From NCBI GenBank assembly GCA_947469285.1, contig CANIOW010000004.1, forward strand, positions 62,001 to 126,000: DNA of 64,000 nucleotides, given 5' to 3'. The notes beneath the pieces are model-generated. The model had not been told where the DNA came from. It did no database searches and saw only the letters and a program-made list of their open reading frames with translations. Positions 1 to 9,119 of the stretch are shown one piece after another (within the stretch, counting starts at the first letter, position 1; the number at the start of each line of letters is the position of its first letter). Both the position numbers and the translations under genes were made by a program. Source of the DNA: Gammaproteobacteria bacterium. GTDB taxonomy: Bacteria > Pseudomonadota > Gammaproteobacteria > Steroidobacterales > Steroidobacteraceae.

Positions 1-1748
1 GCGTCACCTCCGTCGAGAAAAAACCGCGCCGCCGCAATGCCGCAGCGCCGTTTCGCACCTCAACCCTGCAGCAGGCCGCCGCCAATCGGCTGGGTTTCTC
101 GGCACGCAAGACCATGCAGCTGGCGCAGAAGCTCTACGAAGGTCAAGACTTCGGCGAAGGCCCCGTAGGTCTGATCACTTACATGCGTACCGACAGCGTG
201 TCGCTCGCCGATGAAGCCATCGCCGCGCTGCGGGTCACGATCGAACATCTCTACGGCATGGAAGGCCTGCCGGAGAAGGCAAACGAACACAAGACCAAGC
301 AGGCTAACGCGCAAGAAGCCCACGAAGGTATCCGCCCGACCAACGCCGACATCACGCCCGAGAAGATCAAAGGCGCCATCGACGCGGACATGTGGAAGCT
401 CTACGACCTCATCTGGAAGCGCACCGTGGCCTCGCAGATGGCGCCAGCACTGTTTGAAGTGATGGAAGTGGACCTGGTGCCCGCCGGTGACCCCACCATG
501 GCGCGCCTGCGCGCTAGCGGCAGTACGCTGCTGAAACCCGGGTTCCTGCGCGCCTACGAAGACGACAGCAACGACGACGCCGAAGAAGCGGGCGGCCGGC
601 TACCGGCATTTGCCGCGGGGGACCGCCCCACGCTCGATGCCATTCGCCCCGAGCAGCATTTCACGCAGCCACCACCGCGCTATACGGAAGCCTCGCTGGT
701 CAAAGCGTTGGAAGAGAAAAGCATCGGCCGTCCATCCACCTATGCCTCCATCATCGACACGCTGGTCAACCGTAAATACACTGAACTGGAAGCGCGCCGC
801 TTCACGCCGACCGACACTGGCAAGATTGTCTGCAACTTCCTGGTGCAATTCTTTCCGTCCTACGTGGACTACGACTTCACCGCCAAACTCGAGGGTGACC
901 TCGATGAAATCAGCCGCGGCGAACAAGAATGGGTGCCAGTCATGGAGCGGTTCTGGAAACCGTTCATCACCCAGGTTCGCGACGTAGAGGCCAATGTCTC
1001 GCGCGAACAGGTGGCCATGTCGCGCCCGCTCGGTACCGACCCCGTCTCCGGCAAACCGGTCAGCGTGCGCATGGGCCAATACGGCCCGTTCGCGCAGATC
1101 GGCACCAAGGACGACGAAGAAAAGCCGAAATTTGCCAGCCTGCGCCCAGGCCAGAAGATGGATGCACTGACGCTCGAAGAGGCGCTCGGCCTGTTTGCGC
1201 TGCCGCGCAAGCTGGGTGAGTTCCCGGATAATGGCGAGCCGATGACCGTGGCCGTGGGCCGCTTCGGCCCTTACGTCAAATATGGCAGCGCTTACGTGTC
1301 GCTGAAAACCGATGACCCGTACACGGTGAGCGCGGAACGCGCCATCGAAGTCATCCGCGAGAAACTCGCAGCGGATGCCGCGCGGCGTATTCTCAGCTGG
1401 CCAGCCGCCGGCATCGAAGTGCTGAACGGCCGCTTCGGCCCGTACGTCACCGATGGTGAGCGCAATGGCAAGATTCCCAAAGACCGCGAACCAGACAAGC
1501 TGACGCTGGAAGAGTGTCAGGCCATCATTGCCGCAGCGCCCCTAAAAGGCACCGGACGTTTCGGGCGGTTTGCCAAGAAAAAAACCGCCGCCGGGAAAGC
1601 CAGCGCCAAGACCAAGACGCCCGCAGTAGCCGCTGTCAAAGCACCGCCCACCAAAACCAAAGCGAAGCAGAAAGCCGCCACCAAGACGGTCGCGGCGAAG
1701 AAAAAAGCGGCCCGCAAGGCTACGGCAGCCACGGCCAGCGCAGACTGA
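1..1748 (+). CDS. topA: DNA topoisomerase I, C-terminal part (5' end outside the window)
   Basis: Type IA topoisomerase that relaxes negative supercoils through a transient 5'-phosphotyrosine link. The frame is open from base 3, so the gene starts upstream and the Toprim domain is missing here. Visible are the family stretch FRTSTLQQAAANRLGFSAR and the catalytic tyrosine in LITYMRTDS (codon at 180-182). The central topoisomerase domain follows, then several GRFGPYV-type C-terminal repeats (around 1080, 1260 and 1430). The end is a Lys/Ala-rich tail of roughly 60 residues. No Cys4 zinc ribbons are present, unlike the E. coli enzyme, so DNA grip is presumably through the repeats and basic tail. 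The hemF gene follows after 27 bases. Confidence 0.97.
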   Translation, partial: VTSVEKKPRRRNAAAPFRTSTLQQAAANRLGFSARKTMQLAQKLYEGQDFGEGPVGLITYMRTDSVSLADEAIAALRVTIEHLYGMEGLPEKANEHKTKQANAQEAHEGIRPTNADITPEKIKGAIDADMWKLYDLIWKRTVASQMAPALFEVMEVDLVPAGDPTMARLRASGSTLLKPGFLRAYEDDSNDDAEEAGGRLPAFAAGDRPTLDAIRPEQHFTQPPPRYTEASLVKALEEKSIGRPSTYASIIDTLVNRKYTELEARRFTPTDTGKIVCNFLVQFFPSYVDYDFTAKLEGDLDEISRGEQEWVPVMERFWKPFITQVRDVEANVSREQVAMSRPLGTDPVSGKPVSVRMGQYGPFAQIGTKDDEEKPKFASLRPGQKMDALTLEEALGLFALPRKLGEFPDNGEPMTVAVGRFGPYVKYGSAYVSLKTDDPYTVSAERAIEVIREKLAADAARRILSWPAAGIEVLNGRFGPYVTDGERNGKIPKDREPDKLTLEECQAIIAAAPLKGTGRFGRFAKKKTAAGKASAKTKTPAVAAVKAPPTKTKAKQKAATKTVAAKKKAARKATAATASAD

Positions 1749-1775
1749 TCACCGACCGCTTTCACGGGAACCCAG

Positions 1776-2720
1776 ATGAGTACAGCGCAACCCTCCACCG
1801 TCAGCGCGCCGGACAAGGGCGCGGTGCGTGACTACCTCGTCGGATTGCAGCACCGCATTACCACGGCGGTCGAGGCAGCCGACGGCACAGCCACCTTCGA
1901 ACGCGACCTCTGGCAGCGCCCCGAAGGCGGCGGCGGCGAAAGCCGCGTCCTGCGCAACGGCGCGCTGCTGGAGCAAGGCGGGGTGGGCTTTTCGCATGTG
2001 CTGGGCGATCGCCTGCCGCCTTCAGCCACCGCTAGCCGCGCCGATCTCGGCGAGGCCAAGTGGGAGGCCATGGGGGTGTCGCTGGTGTTCCACCCGAACA
2101 ATCCCTATGTGCCAACCACGCACATGAACGTCCGCTTTTTTATTGCAGAGCCACCAGACAAGCCAGCCGTGTGGTGGTTTGGCGGTGGCTTCGACCTTAC
2201 TCCTTACTACCCTTTCGATGCCGATGTGCTGCACTGGCACCGCGTGGCGCAAAAGCTCACCCAGCCCTTCGGAGCACAGGTCTACGCCGAGCACAAAGCT
2301 TGGTGTGACCGCTACTTCTGGCTGAAGCACCGTCACGAAACCCGCGGCGTGGGTGGGCTGTTCTTCGACGATCTGCAGGAGTGGGGCTTTGACCGCTCGT
2401 TCGCCTACCAGCAGGCGGTGGGCGATAGTTTCCTCGAGGCTTGGCTCCCGTTGGCCTTGCAGCGGCGCCACACCCCCTTCGGCGAACGCGAGCGCAGCTT
2501 CCAGCTCTACCGTCGCGGCCGCTATGTGGAGTTCAATCTGGTCTTCGACCGCGGCACACACTTCGGCCTGCAAAGTGGCGGTCGCACGGAAAGCATTCTC
2601 ATGTCGCTGCCGCCACTGGTGCGCTGGGAATATGGTTACCAGCCAGCGCCCGGTTCGCCGGAAGCGCGTCTGAATGACTACCTGCGCCCACGCGACTGGA
2701 TAACCGAGTTCGGACCTTGA
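1776..2720 (+). CDS. hemF: Oxygen-dependent coproporphyrinogen III oxidase
   Basis: Converts coproporphyrinogen III to protoporphyrinogen IX using O2, in haem synthesis in the cytosol. The 314-residue product has the length and hallmark stretches of the family: [12 protein letters not shown] near the N terminus, [28 protein letters not shown]-like [19 protein letters not shown] and [20 protein letters not shown]. The start ATG at 1776 gives the expected N terminus. It lies in a + strand run with rlmJ and hemB, so two haem genes sit within 3 kb. The presence of HemF shows an aerobic route. Nothing is unusual in the sequence. Confidence 0.97.
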   Translation: MSTAQPSTVSAPDKGAVRDYLVGLQHRITTAVEAADGTATFERDLWQRPEGGGGESRVLRNGALLEQGGVGFSHVLGDRLPPSATASRADLGEAKWEAMGVSLVFHPNNPYVPTTHMNVRFFIAEPPDKPAVWWFGGGFDLTPYYPFDADVLHWHRVAQKLTQPFGAQVYAEHKAWCDRYFWLKHRHETRGVGGLFFDDLQEWGFDRSFAYQQAVGDSFLEAWLPLALQRRHTPFGERERSFQLYRRGRYVEFNLVFDRGTHFGLQSGGRTESILMSLPPLVRWEYGYQPAPGSPEARLNDYLRPRDWITEFGP

Positions 2721-2745
2721 AACCACGCTGGAGCAGGACCTGCCT

Positions 2746-3603
2746 TTGAACTACCGTCACGCCTTTCACGCCGGTAACCATGCAGATGTCCTCAAACATC
2801 TGGCCTTGGTCCACCTCATCGAGTCCTTCAAGCGCAAAGACAAGGGCTTCTTGTTCGTCGACACGCATGCGGGCCGTGGGCACTATCCGTTTGACCCGTC
2901 CACCCCCGGTGGCGAATGGCATGAAGGTATCGGCCGCGTGCTGGCCGCAGCCGCAGCCGCACCGTCCAAGGTCCCCCCGGCACTGCAGCGCTATCTGGCA
3001 CTGGTGCTGGCGGCCGGCGGCGGTGATGGCACGGCATTGACCGCTTACCCCGGGTCGCCGCGCATTGCAGGTGAACTGCTTCGTCCCCAGGACCGGGCGG
3101 TTTTCTGCGAATTGCAGCGGGTGGAGGCGAAAGCCCTTTCCATCGAGATTACCGGTTGGCCGCGGGCGCAGGTACGCGAGGCCGATGGCTACGCCACCGT
3201 CAAATCGCTGCTGCCGCCGTCAGAACGCCGGGCGTTAGTGCTTATCGACCCGGCCTATGAAACCCAGGCCGCCGAATTTGATCAGGTGCGAGCCACGGTC
3301 CTGGACGCACTCGCGCGTTTTCCGTCGTGTACGCTAGCGGTGTGGTACCCGGTCAAGGAAAGCTCGACGGCGCAGCGTTTCCTGGATGCCATGCGGGCGA
3401 GCGGCATCCGGCGGCAGTGGGTGGTGGAACTGTGCATCCACCCGGATGACTCGCGCGTCGGTTTGAATGGCAGCGGTCTGTGGGTGGTCAACCCGCCGTG
3501 GCAGTTTGGCGCAGGACTGGCCCCGGCGCTGCCGTGGTTGCACCGGGTGTTGTCGCCGGCAGGTCGCGGGCGCTGGCGGTGTGCGGAATGGGTCGGCGAA
3601 TAA
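2746..3603 (+). CDS. rlmJ: 23S rRNA (adenine2030-N6)-methyltransferase
   Basis: SAM-dependent enzyme that methylates A2030 of 23S rRNA. The 285-residue protein opens with MNYRHAFHAGNHADVLKH, the near-invariant RlmJ N terminus. That match fixes the start at a TTG codon (2746), since no ATG precedes it in a suitable place. The SAM loop VDTHAGRGHY and the catalytic motif DPAYE (in LVLIDPAYETQ) are intact. A weak GGAG lies about 12 bases upstream of the TTG. The rare start may keep expression low. It sits between hemF and hemB, both on the same strand. Confidence 0.95.
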   Translation: MNYRHAFHAGNHADVLKHLALVHLIESFKRKDKGFLFVDTHAGRGHYPFDPSTPGGEWHEGIGRVLAAAAAAPSKVPPALQRYLALVLAAGGGDGTALTAYPGSPRIAGELLRPQDRAVFCELQRVEAKALSIEITGWPRAQVREADGYATVKSLLPPSERRALVLIDPAYETQAAEFDQVRATVLDALARFPSCTLAVWYPVKESSTAQRFLDAMRASGIRRQWVVELCIHPDDSRVGLNGSGLWVVNPPWQFGAGLAPALPWLHRVLSPAGRGRWRCAEWVGE

Positions 3604-4647
<1,044 letters not shown>

Positions 4648-4652
4648 GCCTC

Positions 4653-5498
4653 ATGAGCACCGCGGTGACAGATAACGAGATCGACCGCTACGTGCTTTTC
4701 GGGCACCCCGTAGCGCACAGCAAGTCACCTTTCATCCATGGGTTGTTCGCGCAACACCTGGGGCAGCAACTGTCCTACCGCCTGGTAGACGTATCCCCAG
4801 CAGACTTCATGGATGCCGCACGCACTTTTTTTGCCACGGGCGGCGCTGGTGCCAACGTTACCGTGCCACACAAGCAGGCAGCGGTGGACCTGGTCGACGT
4901 GCTCACGCCTCAGGCAGCGCGAGCCGCCGCCGTGAACACGCTGCTCCTGGATAGCACCGGCCAACTCGTCGGTGCCAACACGGACGGCGCCGGCCTGCTG
5001 CAAGATCTCGAGGGCAACCTCGGGCTGTCGCTGGCCGGCCAGCGGGTGCTGGTGCTCGGTGCCGGCGGCGCTACCCGCGGCATTCTGGAGCCGCTGTTGC
5101 AGGCCCAGCCGGCATTGGTGCTGGTGGCCAACCGCACTCCGTCACGGGCCATTGAACTGGCTGCTGCCTTCCAAGACTTAGGAACCATCAGCGGCGGCGG
5201 CTATGGTGACCTCGGTGACCTGCCACCCTTTGACCTCATTCTGAACGCCACCTCCGCGAGTCTGGCCGGCGAAGTGCCCCCGGTGCCAGTGCGCGCCTTT
5301 ACCGGCGACAGCGTTGCCTACGACCTCGCTTATGCTCGTGGCGGCACGCCGTTCACTCAATGGGCGCGCTCACGCGGCCTGCAGCAAGTGCACAAAGGCT
5401 ACGGCATGCTGGTCGAGCAAGCCGCCGTGTCGTTCGCCTTGTGGCGCGGTGTTCGTCCAGACACCGCGCCAGTCCTTGCGGCACTGCGCGCGCTGTAA
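4653..5498 (+). CDS. aroE: Shikimate dehydrogenase (NADP+)
   Basis: Reduces 3-dehydroshikimate to shikimate in aromatic amino acid synthesis. The start ATG at 4653 gives a 281-residue protein of normal length; upstream in-frame codons overlap the end of hemB and are unlikely to be used. Substrate motifs are HSKSPFIHG, NVTVPHKQAA with the catalytic lysine (K74) and NTDGAGLL with the partner aspartate (D111). The NADP-binding glycine loop is VLGAGGATRG followed by ANRTPSRA, whose N-R-T fits NADP preference. It is tightly coupled to hemB. Its stop is followed within 6 bases by a tandem REP-like array that may protect or end the message. Confidence 0.97.
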   Translation: MSTAVTDNEIDRYVLFGHPVAHSKSPFIHGLFAQHLGQQLSYRLVDVSPADFMDAARTFFATGGAGANVTVPHKQAAVDLVDVLTPQAARAAAVNTLLLDSTGQLVGANTDGAGLLQDLEGNLGLSLAGQRVLVLGAGGATRGILEPLLQAQPALVLVANRTPSRAIELAAAFQDLGTISGGGYGDLGDLPPFDLILNATSASLAGEVPPVPVRAFTGDSVAYDLAYARGGTPFTQWARSRGLQQVHKGYGMLVEQAAVSFALWRGVRPDTAPVLAALRAL

Positions 5499-5503
5499 GC
5501 ACC

Positions 5504-5600
5504 CAGCTTGCTCGCGAGGCCACCACCACGCGCCCGTAGGAGCGAGCTTGCTCGCGAGGGCACCACCACGCGCCCGTAGGAGCGAGCTTGCTCGCGAGGG
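5504..5600. repeat. Tandem REP-like palindromic repeats, 40-bp period
   Basis: Two full copies of GTAGGAGCGAGCTTGCTCGC start at 5536 and 5576, and a degraded copy starts at 5504. They are separated by an identical 16-bp spacer (GCACCACCACGCGCCC). Each unit holds the perfect inverted repeat GCGAGC-TT-GCTCGC. The array fills the gap between the convergent genes aroE and the gamma-carbonic anhydrase homologue, the usual place for REP elements. The core matches REP sequences known from Pseudomonas and relatives, which are spread by RAYT transposases. No RAYT gene lies in this window. A reverse-oriented relative lies at 49074-49094. Confidence 0.85.
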
Positions 5601-5609
5601 CACAGCCGC

Positions 5610-6152
5610 CTAGGGTATTTGCGCCGCCGCCAGGTATTCGTTTTTCATGTGAACGTAGTGCTGCGCGCCATAGTGCAGCCGCGCCGCCTGGTCCGCCGAC
5701 AGCGCACGCATCTGGCGCGCCGGGTTCCCGGCCCATAGCGTCCGGGTCGGTAAATGCTTGCCGGGCGTCACCACGGCCCCGGCGGCCACAATCACTTCAT
5801 CTTCAATGACCACGCCATCCAGCACGACGGCACCCATGCCGATCAGGCAGGCATTCCCCACGGTGCAGGCATGCAACACGGCCTTGTGGCCAATGGTCAC
5901 ATCGTCACCAATCACCAGGCCCAACCCACCCGGTGTATACGGGCCGTCGTGGGTGACATGCAGCACCACGCCGTCCTGCACGCTGGTACGGGCACCGATA
6001 CGAATGGAGGCGACGTCGCCACGAATGACCGCGCATGGCCACACCGAACTGTCATCACCGAGGCTGACATCTCCCACCACCACCGCCGCAAGATCAACGA
6101 ACACGCGCGCGCCGAGTTGCGGCAGCACGCCGCGATAGGGACGTAAGTTCAT
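5610..6152 (-). CDS. Gamma-carbonic anhydrase family hexapeptide-repeat protein (YrdA type)
   Basis: Left-handed beta-helix protein of 180 residues resembling YrdA/PaaY and the gamma class of carbonic anhydrases. Repeated hexapeptides such as VVVGDVSLGDDSSVW, IRIGAR and VIGDDVTIGHKA run through residues 20-130. Possible zinc ligands are H65 or H68 in VVLHVTHDGP and H89 and H94 in IGHKAVLHACTVGN. The last two have the five-residue spacing seen in this family. The ATG at 6152 is preferred over an in-frame TTG at 6185 that overlaps the gor stop. It follows gor on the same strand, 29 bases after its stop, so the two may be co-transcribed. Catalysis is not proven, since several YrdA-type proteins have no known activity. 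Confidence 0.9.
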   Translation of the reverse strand: MNLRPYRGVLPQLGARVFVDLAAVVVGDVSLGDDSSVWPCAVIRGDVASIRIGARTSVQDGVVLHVTHDGPYTPGGLGLVIGDDVTIGHKAVLHACTVGNACLIGMGAVVLDGVVIEDEVIVAAGAVVTPGKHLPTRTLWAGNPARQMRALSADQAARLHYGAQHYVHMKNEYLAAAQIP

Positions 6153-6181
6153 AGCCAGTGACTCATGGGTAACCTCTCCAC

Positions 6182-7555
6182 TCAACGCATCGTCACAAAT
6201 TCTTCGGCCGCCGTCGGGTGGATGGCCACCGTATCGTCAAAGTCGCGCTTGGTGGCACCCATCTTCATGGCCACGGCAAAGCCCTGCGTCATTTCATCGG
6301 CTCCCTGGCCGATGACATGCAGCCCGACCACGCGCTCCTCGGGACCCACACACACCAGCTTCATGAGAGCGCGCGGTTTGCGTGCGCCGAGGGCGTAGTA
6401 CATGGGGACGAACGCTGACTGGTAGATTTTAACCGCGGCACCATGCTGGGCGCGCGCTTCTTCCTCGGTCAGACCGATAGTGCCGATAGGCGGGTGTGAA
6501 AACACCACCGTGGCGATGCCGCTGTAATCGAGCTTGCGCCCGACCATGCCACCGAACTCGCGATCGGCGAAGCGGCGGCCAGCGGCAATGGCCACCGGCG
6601 TCAGCGCAGCGCGGCCAGTGACATCGCCAATGGCCCAGATACCTGGCACGTTGGTGGCCTGCCATTCATCCACCGGCACGCAGCCATGCTCGTCCTGCCT
6701 CACCCCGGCGGCCGCCAGGCCCAGACCTGCAACCGCCGGCGCACGGCCAATGGCCCATAGCACCGTATCAAAGCCAGCAAAACGCCGGCCGTCCTCGCAC
6801 ACCACCGTCTTTGTGCCTGCAGGCGTTCCCTCCAGCGCCACCGTGGTGGCCTGCATCACCACCTGTAGACCGTCGGCCTGCAATTGCAGCATGAGCGCGG
6901 TGGAGAGCGCAGCATCAAAGTGGCGCAGCGGCCGGTCATGGCGCACCAACAAATGGACTTCTGCGCCCAGCGCGGCCAGCACACCGGCCAGCTCCACGCC
7001 GATATAGCCACTGCCGATGATGGCCACCTTGTCCGGCCGACGCTCGAGGGTAAAGAAATCATCGGAAACCAACCCGAGCGACGCCCCAGGCACGGCCGGC
7101 CGTAGTGGATAACCGCCGGTGGCGATCACGATATGGCGCGCCGTGATCCGCTGACCGGCCACCTCCAGGGTGTGCGCATCCACAAACCGACCCTGCCCGT
7201 GCAGCGAAGCGATACCTTTACGTTCCAGGTTGCCGGCATAGAGATTGTTCAGTCGCTGCACGTAAGCATCGCGACCGGCCTTGAGTGCCGCCCAGTCGTG
7301 GCCGCCGCGCTCCACAGCGAAGCCGTAATCCACGGCCTCGTGCAGACCATGCGCGAGCTGCGCCGCATTCCACATCACCTTCTTGGGCACACAGCCGACA
7401 TTGACGCAGGTGCCACCGAGACGCCCGCTCTCAATCACCGCGGCCTTCGCGCCGTATTCATGAGCGCGCTGCGCCGCCGCCAAGCCACCGCTACCGCCAC
7501 CGATACATACCAGATCAAAATCGGGAACCACCGCACACTCCACAAGGGCTGCCAT
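6182..7555 (-). CDS. gor: Glutathione reductase (NADPH)
   Basis: FAD enzyme that keeps glutathione reduced. The 457-residue protein has the N-terminal FAD motif [13 protein letters not shown], the redox disulfide C50-x4-C55 in [13 protein letters not shown], and an NADPH-binding fold [13 protein letters not shown]. The second FAD motif is [10 protein letters not shown], and the C-terminal catalytic His lies in [10 protein letters not shown]. The arginine-bearing segment [11 protein letters not shown] after the NADPH fold and the glutathione-reductase-type C terminus separate it from lipoamide dehydrogenase and mercuric reductase. It is divergent from lemA and precedes the gamma-carbonic anhydrase homologue. 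Confidence 0.95.
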   Translation of the reverse strand: MAALVECAVVPDFDLVCIGGGSGGLAAAQRAHEYGAKAAVIESGRLGGTCVNVGCVPKKVMWNAAQLAHGLHEAVDYGFAVERGGHDWAALKAGRDAYVQRLNNLYAGNLERKGIASLHGQGRFVDAHTLEVAGQRITARHIVIATGGYPLRPAVPGASLGLVSDDFFTLERRPDKVAIIGSGYIGVELAGVLAALGAEVHLLVRHDRPLRHFDAALSTALMLQLQADGLQVVMQATTVALEGTPAGTKTVVCEDGRRFAGFDTVLWAIGRAPAVAGLGLAAAGVRQDEHGCVPVDEWQATNVPGIWAIGDVTGRAALTPVAIAAGRRFADREFGGMVGRKLDYSGIATVVFSHPPIGTIGLTEEEARAQHGAAVKIYQSAFVPMYYALGARKPRALMKLVCVGPEERVVGLHVIGQGADEMTQGFAVAMKMGATKRDFDDTVAIHPTAAEEFVTMR

Positions 7556-7606
7556 CAGCCACGCCGACCTGCATGATATACAGACCTTCCACCTTCGGAG
7601 TGACCC

Positions 7607-8179
7607 ATGGTCTCCACCCTGCTACTGCTCGCCATACTGGTCCTGATGACGGGCTACCTTACCGGCCTCTACAACGGCTTGGTTCGGCTCCGCGAGGATG
7701 TCAGCACCGCCTGGTCCAATATCGGCGTGGTGCTACGCCAGCGTCACGACGAATTGCCAAAATTGGTGGAAACCTGCCGCCAATATCTGCAACACGAACA
7801 AGGCACTTTGGAGCGCGTGATGCAGGCCCGCTCTGCGGTGGACAAGGCCCAAAGCGCGCGCAACTTACCAGCCCTCGGCGCTGCCGAAGGCAGCCTCCGC
7901 GCCAGTCTCGGCCAACTGTTTGCACTCGCCGAGGCTTACCCCACCCTCAAAGCCGACGCCTCTTTCGCGACGCTTGCCGCACGCATTACCGCGCTTGAAG
8001 AACAGCTCGCCGACCGCCGTGAGCTCTACAACAGCACCGTGAACCTGAACAACGTGCGTATCGACAGCGTCCCCGACCTGTTCGTCGCCCGCGCCTTTGG
8101 GTTTGTCCGTGCCGAACTGCTGCAGTTCGACGCCGCCTCGACCGCTGATGTCGATATGCGGGCCTTGTTTAGTCGTTAA
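7607..8179 (+). CDS. lemA: LemA family protein
   Basis: LemA-type protein of 190 residues: one N-terminal membrane helix (about residues 2-22) followed by a long helical domain. Family landmarks are [19 protein letters not shown], the repeated heptad-rich middle, and the C-terminal [20 protein letters not shown]. The ATG is preceded by a CGGAG ribosome site. The molecular role of LemA proteins is not settled. It is followed after 3 bases by a GIDE-domain membrane protein, a common pairing in proteobacteria, so the two products probably act together at the membrane. Confidence 0.93.
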   Translation: MVSTLLLLAILVLMTGYLTGLYNGLVRLREDVSTAWSNIGVVLRQRHDELPKLVETCRQYLQHEQGTLERVMQARSAVDKAQSARNLPALGAAEGSLRASLGQLFALAEAYPTLKADASFATLAARITALEEQLADRRELYNSTVNLNNVRIDSVPDLFVARAFGFVRAELLQFDAASTADVDMRALFSR

Positions 8180-8182
8180 GCC

Positions 8183-9088
8183 GTGACCGACCCCACGGTC
8201 TGGATGGCGCTGGCTGTGGCTACAGCGCTGATGCTGCTGGGGCTGCAGCGGGGTTTCCACGCCTGGCGTCAGGCCCGATTCATTGAAGACACCCCTACCT
8301 CGCGCATCCGCTCGGCGGCGCAAGGTTATGTGGAGCTGGCGGGGCGCGTCCGGCTCATGCCGGGCGACCCCATTCTGGCGCCCCTTTCCCGCCGTCCCTG
8401 CGTGTGGTGGCGCTACCGCATCGAAGAACGCCACGAAGAGCGCGATCATTGGCATTCCCTGGAAACACAGACCAGCCTGTCGACCTTCGTGCTGGCGGAT
8501 GACACCGGCACGGTGCTGGTCGACCCCGAGGGCGCAGAGATCCGCCCCAACTCGCGCGACGAATGGCAGGGTGATGCCCCTTGGCCTGTCGCCGGACCAC
8601 CCCCCTTCAAAGGCTTTCGAGGTTTCGGAAATCGCTACCGTTACCTCGAGGAGCGTCTCGACATAGAGACCACGGTGCATGCGCTGGGCCGGCTGGTCAC
8701 CGAGCGGGTTGCCCTCGAAGTGCTGACCGCCGACACCCAAGCACAGCTACTGGCCACGTGGAAACGCGACCCAGCAATGCGCGCCCAACTGGACACGAAT
8801 GGCGATGGCGAGCTGGATCTCCCCGAATGGGAACAGGCCCGTGAACAGGCCCGGTTGCGCGCCCGCGAACTGAACATCGCCGCCGCCGGCGGGGCAGTCG
8901 CCGCCGCCAGCGGTGAAGTGTTCACGCGGCTGCAGCGGCCTGACGACCAGCGCCCCTACTGGATTGGCGCCACGGCGCCACACCGTCTGGTGCGCAGTTA
9001 CCGCTGGCGGGCGCTGGCCTGGCTGCTGGCCGTCCTCGGCGGCTTGCTGGCGTGGCCGTGGCTGGTGCAACAACTCACCGCAGCCTGA
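8183..9088 (+). CDS. GIDE-domain membrane protein with an EF-hand calcium loop
   Basis: Membrane protein of 301 residues starting at GTG, 3 bases after lemA. The predicted helices are at about 7-23 and 277-297 and enclose a soluble middle. Residues about 50-180 resemble the GIDE domain found in mitochondrial MAPL/MUL1-type E3 ligases (AQGYVELAGRVRLMPGDPI, CVWWRYRIEER, FVLADDTGTVLVDPEGA). There is no RING domain, so ligase activity is not expected. Residues 204-215 (DTNGDGELDLPE) match the canonical EF-hand loop with D, N, D, E, D and E at the ligand positions. Calcium binding is therefore likely. The biological role is unknown and is inferred only from the link to LemA. Confidence 0.85.
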   Translation: MTDPTVWMALAVATALMLLGLQRGFHAWRQARFIEDTPTSRIRSAAQGYVELAGRVRLMPGDPILAPLSRRPCVWWRYRIEERHEERDHWHSLETQTSLSTFVLADDTGTVLVDPEGAEIRPNSRDEWQGDAPWPVAGPPPFKGFRGFGNRYRYLEERLDIETTVHALGRLVTERVALEVLTADTQAQLLATWKRDPAMRAQLDTNGDGELDLPEWEQAREQARLRARELNIAAAGGAVAAASGEVFTRLQRPDDQRPYWIGATAPHRLVRSYRWRALAWLLAVLGGLLAWPWLVQQLTAA

Positions 9089-9119
9089 CCACGCGGGTGA
9101 ATTGCTTCAGAATAGGCGC

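Noticed and set aside
5504..5600. CRISPR array
   Set aside because: The repeats alternate with identical spacers, are palindromic over their core, number under three, and no cas genes are near. They fit REP elements.
5610..6185. Longer gamma-carbonic anhydrase starting with TTG at 6185
   Set aside because: It would overlap the gor stop and add 11 residues outside the conserved start; ATG 6152 fits the family.
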